Notes under the pieces: generated by a model
The model's input: only the letters and a program-made list of their open reading frames with translations
Told to the model about the DNA's origin: nothing
The model's database searches: none
Translations under genes and position numbers: made by a program
In this document: piece after piece, positions 1-7,213 of the stretch
Layout of the letters: the number at the start of each line of letters is the position of its first letter
Numbering within the stretch: position 1 is the stretch's first letter
Assembly (NCBI GenBank): GCA_039583695.1
Contig: JAVKSL010000038.1
Location: 1-26,791 of the forward strand
DNA length: 26,791 bases
DNA from: JAVKSL01 sp039583695
GTDB taxonomy: Bacteria; Actinomycetota; Acidimicrobiia; Acidimicrobiales; JAJPHD01
Direction: 5' to 3'

Positions 1-889
1 GCTCGGCGGCGGGGGCCGGCTCGGCGGCGGCGGGGGCCGGCTCGGCGGCGGCTGGGGCTGGCTCGGCGACAGCGAGCCTCGCCGCACGCTCGGCTGCGGC
101 AACCGCAGCCGAGCGACGTGCGTCGGCTTGGTGTGCGGCCCGGCGGGCCTGCTCCTCGATGTCGGCTGCTGCAGCCTGCGCGGCGTTGCGCGCCGCCGTC
201 TTTGAAGCGATGAAGCGGCCCTCCATCACTGCGTCGGAGACGATGCGGCACATCAGGGTCCCAGCCCGGATCGCATCGTCGTTGCCGGGGATCACATAGT
301 CGATGACGTCGGGGTCACAGTTGGTGTCAACCACTGCGACCACAGGAAGGCCTAGCTTGTTGGCCTCGGTAACAGCTATGTGCTCCTTCTTGGTGTCGAT
401 CACAAAGATCGCATCGGGAAGGCGGCGCATGGTGCGGATCCCTCCCAAGTTCCGCTGGAGCTTCTCGAGCTGGCGCGACAGGACCAGCGCCTCCTTTTTG
501 GGCATGGCGTCGAAGTCGCCATCCGCCCTCATCTGCTCCAACTTTTGCATCTTGGTGACCCGAGTGCTGATCGTGGCGAAGTTGGTGAGCATCCCGCCGA
601 GCCAACGCTCGTTTACGTAGGGCATCCCACACTGAGCGGCGAAGTTGGCCACGGGATCCTGGGTCTGCTTCTTGGTCCCTACAAACAGGATGCTGCCGCC
701 GTTGGCGACAAGATCTCGCACATAGGAGTACGCAGTGTCGATTCGGCCCAGGGTCTGGTGCAGGTCGATGATGTATATACCGTTGCGCTCGCCAAAGATG
801 AACCGGCGCATCTTGGGGTTCCAGCGTCTCGTCTGGTGCCCGAAGTGGACCCCTGCCTCCAGCAGCTGCTTCATGCTCACTACAGCCAT
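1..889 (-). CDS. rpsB: 30S ribosomal protein S2, 3' end outside window
   Basis: Small-subunit ribosomal protein S2, which binds 16S rRNA at the head-body junction. The translation begins MAVVSMKQLLEAGVHFGHQT and contains family blocks such as RRWNPKMRRFIFGERNGIYI, LFVGTKKQ, YVNERWLGGMLTNF and the late VDTNCDPD and IPGNDDAIRA segments, so identity is secure. The start is the ATG at 889-887, with a strong AAGGAG about 7 nt upstream. The conserved core ends near residue 225. After it comes a long low-complexity tail rich in Ala, Glu, Arg and Gln, passing into at least three copies of a seven-residue EPAPAAA-type repeat when the window ends. Such tails are known on actinobacterial S2 proteins. 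No stop codon is reached within the window, so the C-terminus is unknown. It is usually followed by tsf, which would lie outside. Confidence 0.97.
   Translation of the reverse strand, partial: MAVVSMKQLLEAGVHFGHQTRRWNPKMRRFIFGERNGIYIIDLHQTLGRIDTAYSYVRDLVANGGSILFVGTKKQTQDPVANFAAQCGMPYVNERWLGGMLTNFATISTRVTKMQKLEQMRADGDFDAMPKKEALVLSRQLEKLQRNLGGIRTMRRLPDAIFVIDTKKEHIAVTEANKLGLPVVAVVDTNCDPDVIDYVIPGNDDAIRAGTLMCRIVSDAVMEGRFIASKTAARNAAQAAAADIEEQARRAAHQADARRSAAVAAAERAARLAVAEPAPAAAEPAPAAAEPAPAAE
2..64 (-). repeat. 21-nt tandem repeat in the rpsB tail
   Basis: Three near-identical 21-nt units (CGGCTCGGCGGC... on the plus strand) encode the EPAPAAA repeats of the S2 C-terminal extension. The array runs off the window start, so the copy number is a minimum. 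The third unit carries t/g substitutions, showing some divergence. Confidence 0.8.
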
Positions 890-1057
890 CTCATGGCTCC
901 TTCCCATCGGTTGGTCCAGCTGCTGCGCAGCGCCCGAGAGCGACCGTTGGGAGCGCGGCAGGAGGTGTGGTCAGTGCGACCGGTTTTGCGGCCCGCCCGA
1001 GTCTAGCCCGAGTAGCGCGCCCACAGCCCCGGCGGCTACCAAGCTCACGGTCCTTAA

Positions 1058-2815
1058 TTAATGACCGTTCGCCATCAGGGTGGGCTCTGACGCCTGCTCG
1101 CGCCCGCAAAGCGCCAGCACTGAGCAAGCCATGCTGCGAGCAGCCTGGTCCGCTGAGACCAGGCTGACCCGCTCACGCTCGGCTCTGTGCCGAAGTGTCT
1201 CGGCTCTGTCCGCTGCCTGAAGCACGGTGGCCACCGTGCGCTCGAGCTCGGCTGCCAGCTCGGTCTCGAAACGTCGATGCACCACCTCTAGACGCTGGAC
1301 CAGGTCCCAGCGCGCGCGACCTGCGTGCTTGTCCATCTCCTCAGCCAGGTGGTCCTTGGCCTGCCTGACAAGGCGGCGTCGCAGCACCCTGCCAGGCAGC
1401 AGCAACCTCGCCGCACGAGCCAGCCCATCGATCTGGCCGCCCAAGTCGATGAACAGGTAGAAGAATCTCTCGCGCTCCTCGGCAAGCTCGGGGATGGTTG
1501 CCGCCGGAAGCACGATATCGAACAAGTCGGCAGCGAGCTGGCGCAGGGTGTTCACCCGCTCCTGGAGGAGCTTGCGGCGCCGCTCGGCAAGCTCGCGCCA
1601 GGCCTGCTCGACAACATTCGCCTCCTCCTTGCGGATTGCCTCGAAGCTCTGCTCGACAGCCCGTTCCACGACGTGACGCAGCGTGTCCTCCAGACCCCAG
1701 CGCCGTGAATCCCTTGCAACTGACTCCAGCTCCTCCGCCCATCGGGCCGGAGCCTGACGAGCGGAGCTGGCGAGGTCGTCACCGACCCGCCTTGCCAGCA
1801 CTCCCACATCCCTGGCCAACAAAGCTCGCTCGTCAGCCAAGCTCTGGCGCTCCTGGCCAGCGGCCTCGCGAAAGCGCGTAACGCGTTCAGCCAGGACCGA
1901 CTCCTCCAGGGCGAGAGCGCCTGCCACCAAGTCGATGCCCTCCAGCAACTCTCGGGCAATGCGAGCCAGCTCCTGGCGAGCGGTGACAACCCGCAGCCCC
2001 ACGAGGTCCTGGGTCACGAAGCGAGTCAGCTCGGATTCCAAGCTGGCGAACTCCCCGGCCTCTGGACCCGGCGCCCGCCCTGCCTCCTTGGCCCGGAGGG
2101 CAGGCAGGGCAGCAACGCACCAGAGCTTCTCCTTGCGACCGAGGGCACTCGCTACCCCGTCTTCGACGAAGTGCCGGACCTGGTCCAGCTCCTCGGCGCT
2201 CAAATGGTCGGCCTTGTTGAGCACGTAGTAGGTTCGGGCCTCTCGCTGGCTCAGGCACGCCAGCAGGTCGCGCTCGCGCTCGGATAGTGGGCTGTCGGCC
2301 GACAGGACCACCACCGCTCCATCTGCCTCCAGAAGCATCTTCTCGGCCACCTCGTCGTTGTGGCGATGGATGGATCCGGTGCCGGGCGTGTCGACCAGCA
2401 CCAAGCCAGGAGCCAGCAGCGGGCTGCGAAGCCTCACCTCGGCCTCGGCCACCTGGAGTACATTGGCGGGGTTGCGTGCCTCGCTGACATAGTCCGCGAG
2501 GTCTTCACCTGCCGTGAGGCATCGTTCCGAGCCGTCCAGGAAGCGGATGGTCACCGCTGGTTCTCCGTGCACCAGCTGGGTAATCACAGTGGTCACGGGA
2601 ACAACGCCGGTGGGCAGCACCCCCTGACCGACGAGAGCGTTTAGGAAGCTGGACTTCCCTCGCTTGAACTCACCCAGCACCGCCACATGCAGACGCCCCT
2701 GGCCAAGCCGCTCGGCCAGCCGCCGGGACCTCTCGGCCACGTCGCGCCGTTCGTCCCCGGCTGCGCGGGCCAGCTCCAATGCCATGTCTCGGAGCCCCTC
2801 CAACTCACCAGTCAC
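1058..2815 (-). CDS. Dynamin-like GTPase
   Basis: A cytosolic or membrane-associated large GTPase of the bacterial dynamin-like class, about 585 aa. Visible G motifs, counted from the GTG at 2815: G1 GEFKRGKSS near residues 48-56, a G2 threonine in the VVPVTT segment near 72-76, G3 DTPG near 142-145, and G4 NKAD near 200-203. The rest is alpha-helical and rich in Arg, Glu and Leu, as expected for the stalk of these proteins; a short hydrophobic stretch (LFDIVLPAATIPEL) and FFYLFIDLGGQIDGLARAARLLLPG lie in the C-terminal half. The farther upstream GTG at 2821 overlaps a near-perfect Shine-Dalgarno (GGGAGGTGATC), so the GTG at 2815, 5 nt after GGAGG, is the more credible start. Family members remodel membranes or act in stress and phage tolerance; the specific role here is unknown. 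It stands alone, with 168 nt to rpsB. Confidence 0.85.
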   Translation of the reverse strand: MTGELEGLRDMALELARAAGDERRDVAERSRRLAERLGQGRLHVAVLGEFKRGKSSFLNALVGQGVLPTGVVPVTTVITQLVHGEPAVTIRFLDGSERCLTAGEDLADYVSEARNPANVLQVAEAEVRLRSPLLAPGLVLVDTPGTGSIHRHNDEVAEKMLLEADGAVVVLSADSPLSERERDLLACLSQREARTYYVLNKADHLSAEELDQVRHFVEDGVASALGRKEKLWCVAALPALRAKEAGRAPGPEAGEFASLESELTRFVTQDLVGLRVVTARQELARIARELLEGIDLVAGALALEESVLAERVTRFREAAGQERQSLADERALLARDVGVLARRVGDDLASSARQAPARWAEELESVARDSRRWGLEDTLRHVVERAVEQSFEAIRKEEANVVEQAWRELAERRRKLLQERVNTLRQLAADLFDIVLPAATIPELAEERERFFYLFIDLGGQIDGLARAARLLLPGRVLRRRLVRQAKDHLAEEMDKHAGRARWDLVQRLEVVHRRFETELAAELERTVATVLQAADRAETLRHRAERERVSLVSADQAARSMACSVLALCGREQASEPTLMANGH

Positions 2816-3043
2816 GATCACCTCCCGCGTCCACCTCTGCCGCAGGAGCCATCAGCCTTCTGGCGTAAGGGGCGAGCTCCATCGCCACGACGAAGTCTAA
2901 GCGTATCCGGTGCCCCTTGCCCGTCTGATCCCATTGTGGTCACATTGGGTTCCCTTGCGGGTCCCTTGTGGGCGGGCGACCCTTGATTGGGGGCAGATCA
3001 GCGGGGTATCGTTCCCAATCGACACCTTGGGAGGTGATGCATC

Positions 3044-3550
3044 ATGGATGATCACGACCCCGTGAACCTCCGTTGCTCTGTGCTTGTGTTTCGCGATGAC
3101 CATCTCCTCCTCTGTCGCCGCACCGACGGCCAGAGCGCTTGGGTCTTACCAGGGGGAACTCCGCGGCACGGCGAAGGCACGGCTGTCGCCGCAGCGCGAG
3201 AGGTCGCGGAGGAGACCGGCATACGGGTCGTCGTCGAAGGAGTCGCCTTTGTCCTCGAGACGACGAGCTGGGATGCCAGCCACCATCTCATCGAGATCGT
3301 CTTCGTCGGAGACGAGCGCGATCCCAGAGCCGAGCCCGTCCCCCGAGAGGACGGTCTCACGCCGTCATTCGTGCCTCTTGAGGATCTACCGCGGATGGAG
3401 CTTCGACCCCCCATCGGCGGCTACATCCGGGGCTATGCTCGCAAGCGCGAAGCTGGAGCTGCCACCCTGTACAGATCCACGGCTGCCTATCTGGGAAATG
3501 TCTGGCGTGTTGACGATGTTTCGTCCTACGTACCCCCGATCAGCCCATGA
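3044..3550 (+). CDS. Nudix hydrolase
   Basis: A 168-aa NUDIX-fold phosphohydrolase that would cleave a nucleoside diphosphate linked to another group. The Nudix box is complete at residues 38-60: G38-x5-E44-x7-R52-E-V-x-E-E-x-G-I60, with the metal-binding REVAEE glutamates intact. It is preceded by the typical LLCRR and WVLPGG strand-loop. The ATG at 3044 has a strong GGAGGTGAT about 9 nt upstream. It is transcribed divergently from the dynamin-like gene, with 228 nt between starts, and converges on the pyruvyltransferase-family gene. The extra C-terminal 40 residues (after RPPIGGYIRGY) are not part of the core fold. Substrate cannot be read from the sequence. Confidence 0.9.
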   Translation: MDDHDPVNLRCSVLVFRDDHLLLCRRTDGQSAWVLPGGTPRHGEGTAVAAAREVAEETGIRVVVEGVAFVLETTSWDASHHLIEIVFVGDERDPRAEPVPREDGLTPSFVPLEDLPRMELRPPIGGYIRGYARKREAGAATLYRSTAAYLGNVWRVDDVSSYVPPISP

Positions 3551-3622
3551 CGCAGTCCGTGCCCACACACAACCCGGGTGCTTGGATTCAGTGTTGTCAG
3601 GACTGACTCTGACCCGGGTGGC

Positions 3623-4876
3623 TCAAGACGTTGCAGCTTGGGCTCGCAGGTGGCCCAACCGGGCACAGAGATCGGCCACCAGGTCGTAATTGCGGGAGTC
3701 GGCAGCCCGCATACGCGCGTGCTGTGCGATCAGCCATCCGGAGGTCTCGTCGCGATGATCCTCCAACCGGAGATGATGCCCGATCAGCGTATCCGCCAGC
3801 TGGGCGGTGTCGTGGGGGATGTAGGCATCGTGCAAGCCCATGTCGGCGGAGATGAACTGCATCCTTGTATCATGGCCGAGCGCCAGGAACGGCACCCCCC
3901 ATGCCAGGGCCAGGACGAGGGCGTGGTAGCGAGACGTGGCGATCGTGGACATGCACCCGATGGCGGCTGAGATGGATCGGCAGTCCAGGCTGGCGCCGGA
4001 CAGCAGGCTCACCCGCTTGGACGAGAGGCGGCCGGCGATCGCCTGGGCCAGATGCCGGTCAGCGGGGTCCATCACGATCACAACCAGTCGTGCGGAGGCA
4101 TCACGATCGAGCAGCCAGGCTCCATACTTGGCCCAGGCGGTGGCCAGCACCTCGGACCTGGCCCGTCCGCCGTCTGGCCAGGTTGCCTTGAACGGCCACC
4201 GGACAAAGTCACGCGGCCGGCCCAAAGGGTTGACACGTGCCGGCCACATATGGAAGTCGACCGGAGCGATGCCGAAGACGGGTGCGCCGGACAGGCCCAG
4301 CTTCGCCGCGACGAGCTGGCGGTTGTCGGGCGGGGGCAGTGAGACGGCGCAGTCGGCAGTGACCTCGATCGGCCTCCGGACTCCCATGCCTACCAGCGCG
4401 CTGCGGGCCTGGGGAGTTCGCACCGTCAGCAGGCTCGTGGAATCGAGGGCCTCTACCACTCTCGGTATCCGCCCCGTTGACAGCCGGCCCGCGTCGAGGG
4501 CCAGGCCGACCGATGGCGTGCCGAGCTTGGCCGCCTGCTCGATGGCAGTGATGAAGGCGAGGACCAGGTGCGGGCTGAACTCGTCAGTCAACATGTTTCC
4601 TTCGGAGAGGACCAGGACATCGGCCGCAGCGATATGACGACGCGCTGCCCAGCGGTACTTGGCCGGGTGAAACGACACGACCTCGACGCCATGAGCCTGC
4701 TCGATGCGGCCCTTGCGGAAGCTCGACACGGTGATGGGGATGTCGGGCAGCCGGCATCGAAGTTGATCGACCATTGCGAGCAGGCGGCAATCGGCCCCCA
4801 CGTTGTGGAAGCCGTGATAGCCGTAGATGAAGATGCCACCGGGTGTGCCCGGGCGAGGACCGGCGGCCACGGTCAT
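3623..4876 (-). CDS. Polysaccharide pyruvyl transferase family protein
   Basis: A 417-aa protein of the polysaccharide pyruvyl transferase (CsaB-like) family, which moves enolpyruvate from PEP onto sugar hydroxyls of cell-wall or exopolysaccharides. Supporting segments: the N-terminal IFIYGYHGFHNVGADCRLLAM (a GYxGxxNxGD-like opening), the central DVLVLSEGNMLTDEF, the DCAVSLPPP strand, and the C-terminal SRYHALVLALAWGVPFLALGHD near residues 315-336, matching the SRxHAL active-site region. The start ATG (4876-4874) overlaps the TGA of the upstream acyltransferase in an ATGA arrangement, indicating translational coupling. It is the last gene of a three-gene operon. The family also includes members of small-molecule pathways, so the acceptor could be a lipid or acylated small molecule rather than a polymer; that is inference. 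Confidence 0.8.
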   Translation of the reverse strand: MTVAAGPRPGTPGGIFIYGYHGFHNVGADCRLLAMVDQLRCRLPDIPITVSSFRKGRIEQAHGVEVVSFHPAKYRWAARRHIAAADVLVLSEGNMLTDEFSPHLVLAFITAIEQAAKLGTPSVGLALDAGRLSTGRIPRVVEALDSTSLLTVRTPQARSALVGMGVRRPIEVTADCAVSLPPPDNRQLVAAKLGLSGAPVFGIAPVDFHMWPARVNPLGRPRDFVRWPFKATWPDGGRARSEVLATAWAKYGAWLLDRDASARLVVIVMDPADRHLAQAIAGRLSSKRVSLLSGASLDCRSISAAIGCMSTIATSRYHALVLALAWGVPFLALGHDTRMQFISADMGLHDAYIPHDTAQLADTLIGHHLRLEDHRDETSGWLIAQHARMRAADSRNYDLVADLCARLGHLRAQAATS

Positions 4877-5454
4877 GCGACGGTCACCATTTCGTCCTGC
4901 ACAGCGTCACCAACCACAGCTGTCCGAGCGACGACGTCACGGAGGTCACCGGTGATGAGGGCGTACTCGGTGCCCCCACGCCCGGCAATGACCAAGCGCT
5001 CGCCCGTGTCGATGGCGCCGAGACGCCTCCACACGGGGAGGAGGACGAGGCGGTTGTATGCGACATACCGCAGGATCTGCGTGTGGCACAGGGTCCAGCG
5101 CGCGCAAGCGGATATGAGAATGCTGCTCGTGGTCGCGCCGGTGACCCCCACACTTCTGCACGTGGCGATGCGCCCGACCTCCCCGCAATGCGGGTCTCGC
5201 GCAGCCCACGCCGGCAGGGCGTCGAGTTGTTCGAGCTCCGTTCGTGCACAGCTCGTGGGCACAACCCTAGCCGTGCCGACTGGCTGACCGTTGCATCTGA
5301 GGAGAAAGACGTAGCCCAGCCTGTCACGCTCAGCCTCGGCGAGGGTGTCGGACAGGGCTAGGCCGAGACGCCGGCGGTAGACGGCGGCTCGAAAGGCACG
5401 GACACAGCTCAACTCTTTGTCCGAGCCGACCACGTGGAAGCTGAACGGGACCAT
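4873..5454 (-). CDS. FeeM-like N-acyltransferase (GNAT / autoinducer-synthase fold)
   Basis: A 193-aa protein resembling N-acyl amino acid synthases of the FeeM type and LuxI-like acyl transferases. Family features are the N-terminal AFRAAVYRRRLGL segment, the central strand QPVGTARVVP (residues 57-66) and EVGRIA (92-97), the counterpart of the ExSRxA block, followed by a long helix and a YxxYNRLVLLPVWRRLGA segment. Known relatives join an acyl chain from acyl-ACP or acyl-CoA to an amino acid or similar amine. The ATG at 5454 has only a weak GGGAAG 12 nt upstream, but it lies 18 nt after the upstream stop, so coupling is likely. It is notably Cys- and Arg-rich. The 3' end overlaps the pyruvyltransferase-family start. 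The exact acyl donor and acceptor are unknown; a general GNAT role is the alternative. Confidence 0.72.
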   Translation of the reverse strand: MVPFSFHVVGSDKELSCVRAFRAAVYRRRLGLALSDTLAEAERDRLGYVFLLRCNGQPVGTARVVPTSCARTELEQLDALPAWAARDPHCGEVGRIATCRSVGVTGATTSSILISACARWTLCHTQILRYVAYNRLVLLPVWRRLGAIDTGERLVIAGRGGTEYALITGDLRDVVARTAVVGDAVQDEMVTVA

Positions 5455-5472
5455 AGGGAGGCCCCGCTTCCC

Positions 5473-6150
5473 TCAGTCACATCCTGCCCGGTAGGCGTGA
5501 AGGACATTGTCGAGGACCTGGCCGGTGAGATAGAGCGTCGTTCGGGCCACCGCTTTGAGCTGCCGGCGGTCGTCGTGGCTCCGGGCAAACTGGCTGATCG
5601 CCCGCTTGACCTCCTTGGCGTGCTTGATGTCCACCGCTTGGTGGGCGACGAAGAAGGTCATCTGGCGGTCGGTGAGATGCAAGTCGGATCGGGCGCGACC
5701 CACCAGCTCGCCGATGTGCTCGTAGGAGGTCTCGGCCCAGTAGCTGTAGCCCAGCCGGGCAACCGCGCCCTGCAGGAGGCCCACGCCGTACAGGTAGCCG
5801 ACCAGAGCCTGGGTCGCTGGGGCCGGCTCGTGGGCGAGAGCCAGATCAGCATCCACGCCGATGCTGGCCAGGTCGTGAACGATCATCTTCTCGTGGCCGA
5901 GCTCCTCGTCAGCATGGTGATAGCAGAAGCGCAGGAGCCCCATGTCCTCGGACGGCACCCTCCACGCCGCGAAGGCCTGGTTGATGGAGTTGTGCCTCGT
6001 GTAGTGGTACAGCTCCACCATCGTTCGGACGTACAGGTCCCTGTCCATGCCGTTGCCGATCACGTGAGCCCAGTAGCGCCCGCCTCGGATAGCCGCCCAT
6101 CCCTCGGCCGTGATGGTCTCTAGCTCATCCAGCAGCATGTCGTCGACCAT
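5473..6150 (-). CDS. Haem-oxygenase-like diiron oxidoreductase (iron-containing redox enzyme family)
   Basis: A 225-aa all-helical protein of the TENA/PqqC/haem-oxygenase-like superfamily, in the branch that binds two irons (HDO). Candidate metal ligands are E46 (MVELYHYTRH), D81/E82/E83 and H86 (HADEELGHE), E140/E144/H145 (WAETSYEHIG) and the strong H170-x3-D174-x2-H177 pattern (HQAVDIKH). Recalled HDO enzymes such as CADD, SznF and UndA have the same HxxxDxxH ending and a central Glu at similar spacing. Members perform N-oxygenation, decarboxylation or oxidative cleavage of amino acids and fatty acids. The ATG at 6150 is preceded by AAAGG about 8 nt away. It is first in the operon with the acyltransferase and pyruvyltransferase-family genes and is divergent from an HxlR regulator. 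Substrate is not deducible. Confidence 0.8.
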   Translation of the reverse strand: MVDDMLLDELETITAEGWAAIRGGRYWAHVIGNGMDRDLYVRTMVELYHYTRHNSINQAFAAWRVPSEDMGLLRFCYHHADEELGHEKMIVHDLASIGVDADLALAHEPAPATQALVGYLYGVGLLQGAVARLGYSYWAETSYEHIGELVGRARSDLHLTDRQMTFFVAHQAVDIKHAKEVKRAISQFARSHDDRRQLKAVARTTLYLTGQVLDNVLHAYRAGCD

Positions 6151-6198
6151 TCTCCCCGCCTTTCATGTAAGCAGGAGCACAGCTAGCGCGTACCCTGT

Positions 6199-6291
6199 AT
6201 CGTAGCTTTCCACTGTAACATCCAACCGATAATCAAGGACACTGCCTACACGTTATGCGTGCCACATGGTACAATTATCTGATCCTATACT
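6199..6291. promoter_or_regulatory. Divergent promoter region between the diiron-enzyme operon and the hxlR-type gene
   Basis: This gap is clearly AT-richer than its surroundings. On the plus strand TACAAT (6270-6275) and TATACT (6286-6291) are good -10 candidates, without a convincing -35. On the minus strand TTGGAT (6225-6220) and TACGAT (6204-6199) sit 15 nt apart. HxlR regulators often bind the gap with a divergent gene, so an operator is expected here, but no clear palindrome was found. Confidence 0.4.
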
Positions 6292-6340
6292 GAATACGTT
6301 CCTGCCCTGGCCGGCGGCCAGCGGCAAGAGGGGGGACAAC

Positions 6341-7015
6341 TTGACGAAACGGACCTACGGGCATTACTGCGCCTTGGCCAAGGCACTCGACGTGGTCGGG
6401 GAGAGATGGACCCTGCTGGTCCTCAGGGAGCTGTTAAGCAGCGGACGGCGGTTCGGCCAGCTGCTCGCTGGCCTGCCCGGCATCAGCTCCAACCTGCTGA
6501 CCGAGCGTCTCCGCTGGCTGGAGGAGACTGGCCTTATAGTCCACTGCGACGACGTCTACACGCTGAGCGAGCTAGGGGCTGGATTGGTTCCCTCCCTGAG
6601 GGCCCTCGCCGGATGGGGCCGCCAGCTCCTCGAGGCGCCCAGCCCTGGGACGGTCTTCCAGCCCCGTTGGCTCCTGGTTGCCCTCTCAGGCATCTTCCGT
6701 CCCGAGCGCTCGATCGGGGTCCGCGACACCTTTGAGCTGCGCACGGGCAACGAGGTCTTCCACATAACCGTGGCGAACGGGAGCCTGGAGACCCACGAGG
6801 GCCCCGCGGCCCAGCCTGACCTGGTCGTCAGCGCCGACGTCTGGGCCCTCCTGGCCATAGGCATGAGGACTCTCGACCCCCTCGCCGCCCTGCAGGACGG
6901 GCAGGTGAGGATCCTCGGCCAGACCGAGACCTACCTTCGCTGCGTCGCGTGCTTCGACGGCCGGCCCACGGGAACGGCCGTCCTCGACAACGATCCCGCA
7001 GCCAGACAGATCTGA
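6341..7015 (+). CDS. HxlR-family regulator with C-terminal SCP2-like domain
   Basis: A 224-aa transcriptional regulator. The HxlR winged helix is at residues 1-100: KRTYGHYCALAKALDVVGERWTLLVLREL, then FGQLLAGLPGISSNLLTERLRWLEETGL, then the wing. Residues 130-205 resemble a sterol-carrier-protein-2 fold (PDLVVSADVWALLAIGMRTLDPLAALQDGQVRILG), a fusion well known in actinobacterial HxlR proteins and suggesting a hydrophobic ligand. The chosen start is TTG at 6341, with GAGGGGGG 5 nt upstream and the conserved TKRTYGHYC right after it. An ATG at 6266 would add 25 residues but would put the candidate promoter boxes inside the coding region. Divergence from the diiron-enzyme operon makes that operon the likely target. 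Confidence 0.85.
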   Translation: MTKRTYGHYCALAKALDVVGERWTLLVLRELLSSGRRFGQLLAGLPGISSNLLTERLRWLEETGLIVHCDDVYTLSELGAGLVPSLRALAGWGRQLLEAPSPGTVFQPRWLLVALSGIFRPERSIGVRDTFELRTGNEVFHITVANGSLETHEGPAAQPDLVVSADVWALLAIGMRTLDPLAALQDGQVRILGQTETYLRCVACFDGRPTGTAVLDNDPAARQI

Positions 7016-7033
7016 GGTCAGTTCTCGGGACCT

Positions 7034-7087
7034 CTTCCTCAGGGGGACTTGACAGGACTGCTTCCTCAGGGGGACTTGACAGGACTG
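7034..7087 (+). repeat. Perfect 27-nt tandem duplication carrying two TTGACA boxes
   Basis: Two identical head-to-tail 27-nt units (7034-7060 and 7061-7087), each beginning CTTCCTCAGGGGGACTTGAC. Each unit includes a consensus -35 hexamer TTGACA. Only the second is followed by a -10 at the right distance. Identity of the copies suggests a recent event. Confidence 0.95.
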
Positions 7088-7104
7088 CGATCGAGTGCTA
7101 AACT
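7076..7104 (+). promoter_or_regulatory. Strong housekeeping promoter
   Basis: TTGACA at 7076-7081, a 17-nt spacer and TAAACT at 7099-7104 give a near-consensus sigma-70/SigA-type promoter. It points to the secreted-protein gene that starts at 7214, leaving a leader of roughly 100 nt. A second -10-like TATAAT at 7121-7126 lacks a -35. Confidence 0.8.
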
Positions 7105-7121
7105 CCATCTTACAAAGCACT
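7094..7121 (+). promoter_or_regulatory. Inverted repeat over the -10 and start region, possible operator
   Basis: AGTGCT (7094-7099) and AGCACT (7116-7121) form a perfect 6-bp inverted repeat with a 16-nt gap, overlapping the -10 box and likely transcription start. The position suits a repressor site, but the arms are short and could arise by chance. The GAGTGCTAA string matches one CIRCE half-site, but the arms are in the wrong order for CIRCE. Confidence 0.35.
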
Positions 7122-7213
7122 ATAATAGTAAAGGATGTGACACACGATTAATAAACCGACCATCTTGGAGCTACCAACCAAACTCCCTGAAGCCCCTGGC
7201 GCAAAGGATGATC

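Noticed and set aside
2..64. Repeats at the window start as a CRISPR array
   Set aside because: They are head-to-tail 21-nt codon repeats without spacers, inside the rpsB frame.
380..1006. Long open frame antisense to rpsB on the plus strand
   Set aside because: It mirrors the conserved rpsB gene; the protein has no family features and the frame is a GC-rich shadow.
3551..3622. Terminator between the convergent Nudix and pyruvyltransferase-family genes
   Set aside because: ACCCGGGT occurs twice, 35 nt apart, but it is itself palindromic and no T-run or continuous stem follows.
7093..7121. CIRCE (HrcA) heat-shock operator
   Set aside because: One half-site string matches, but the arms are in reverse order and the spacing is wrong.
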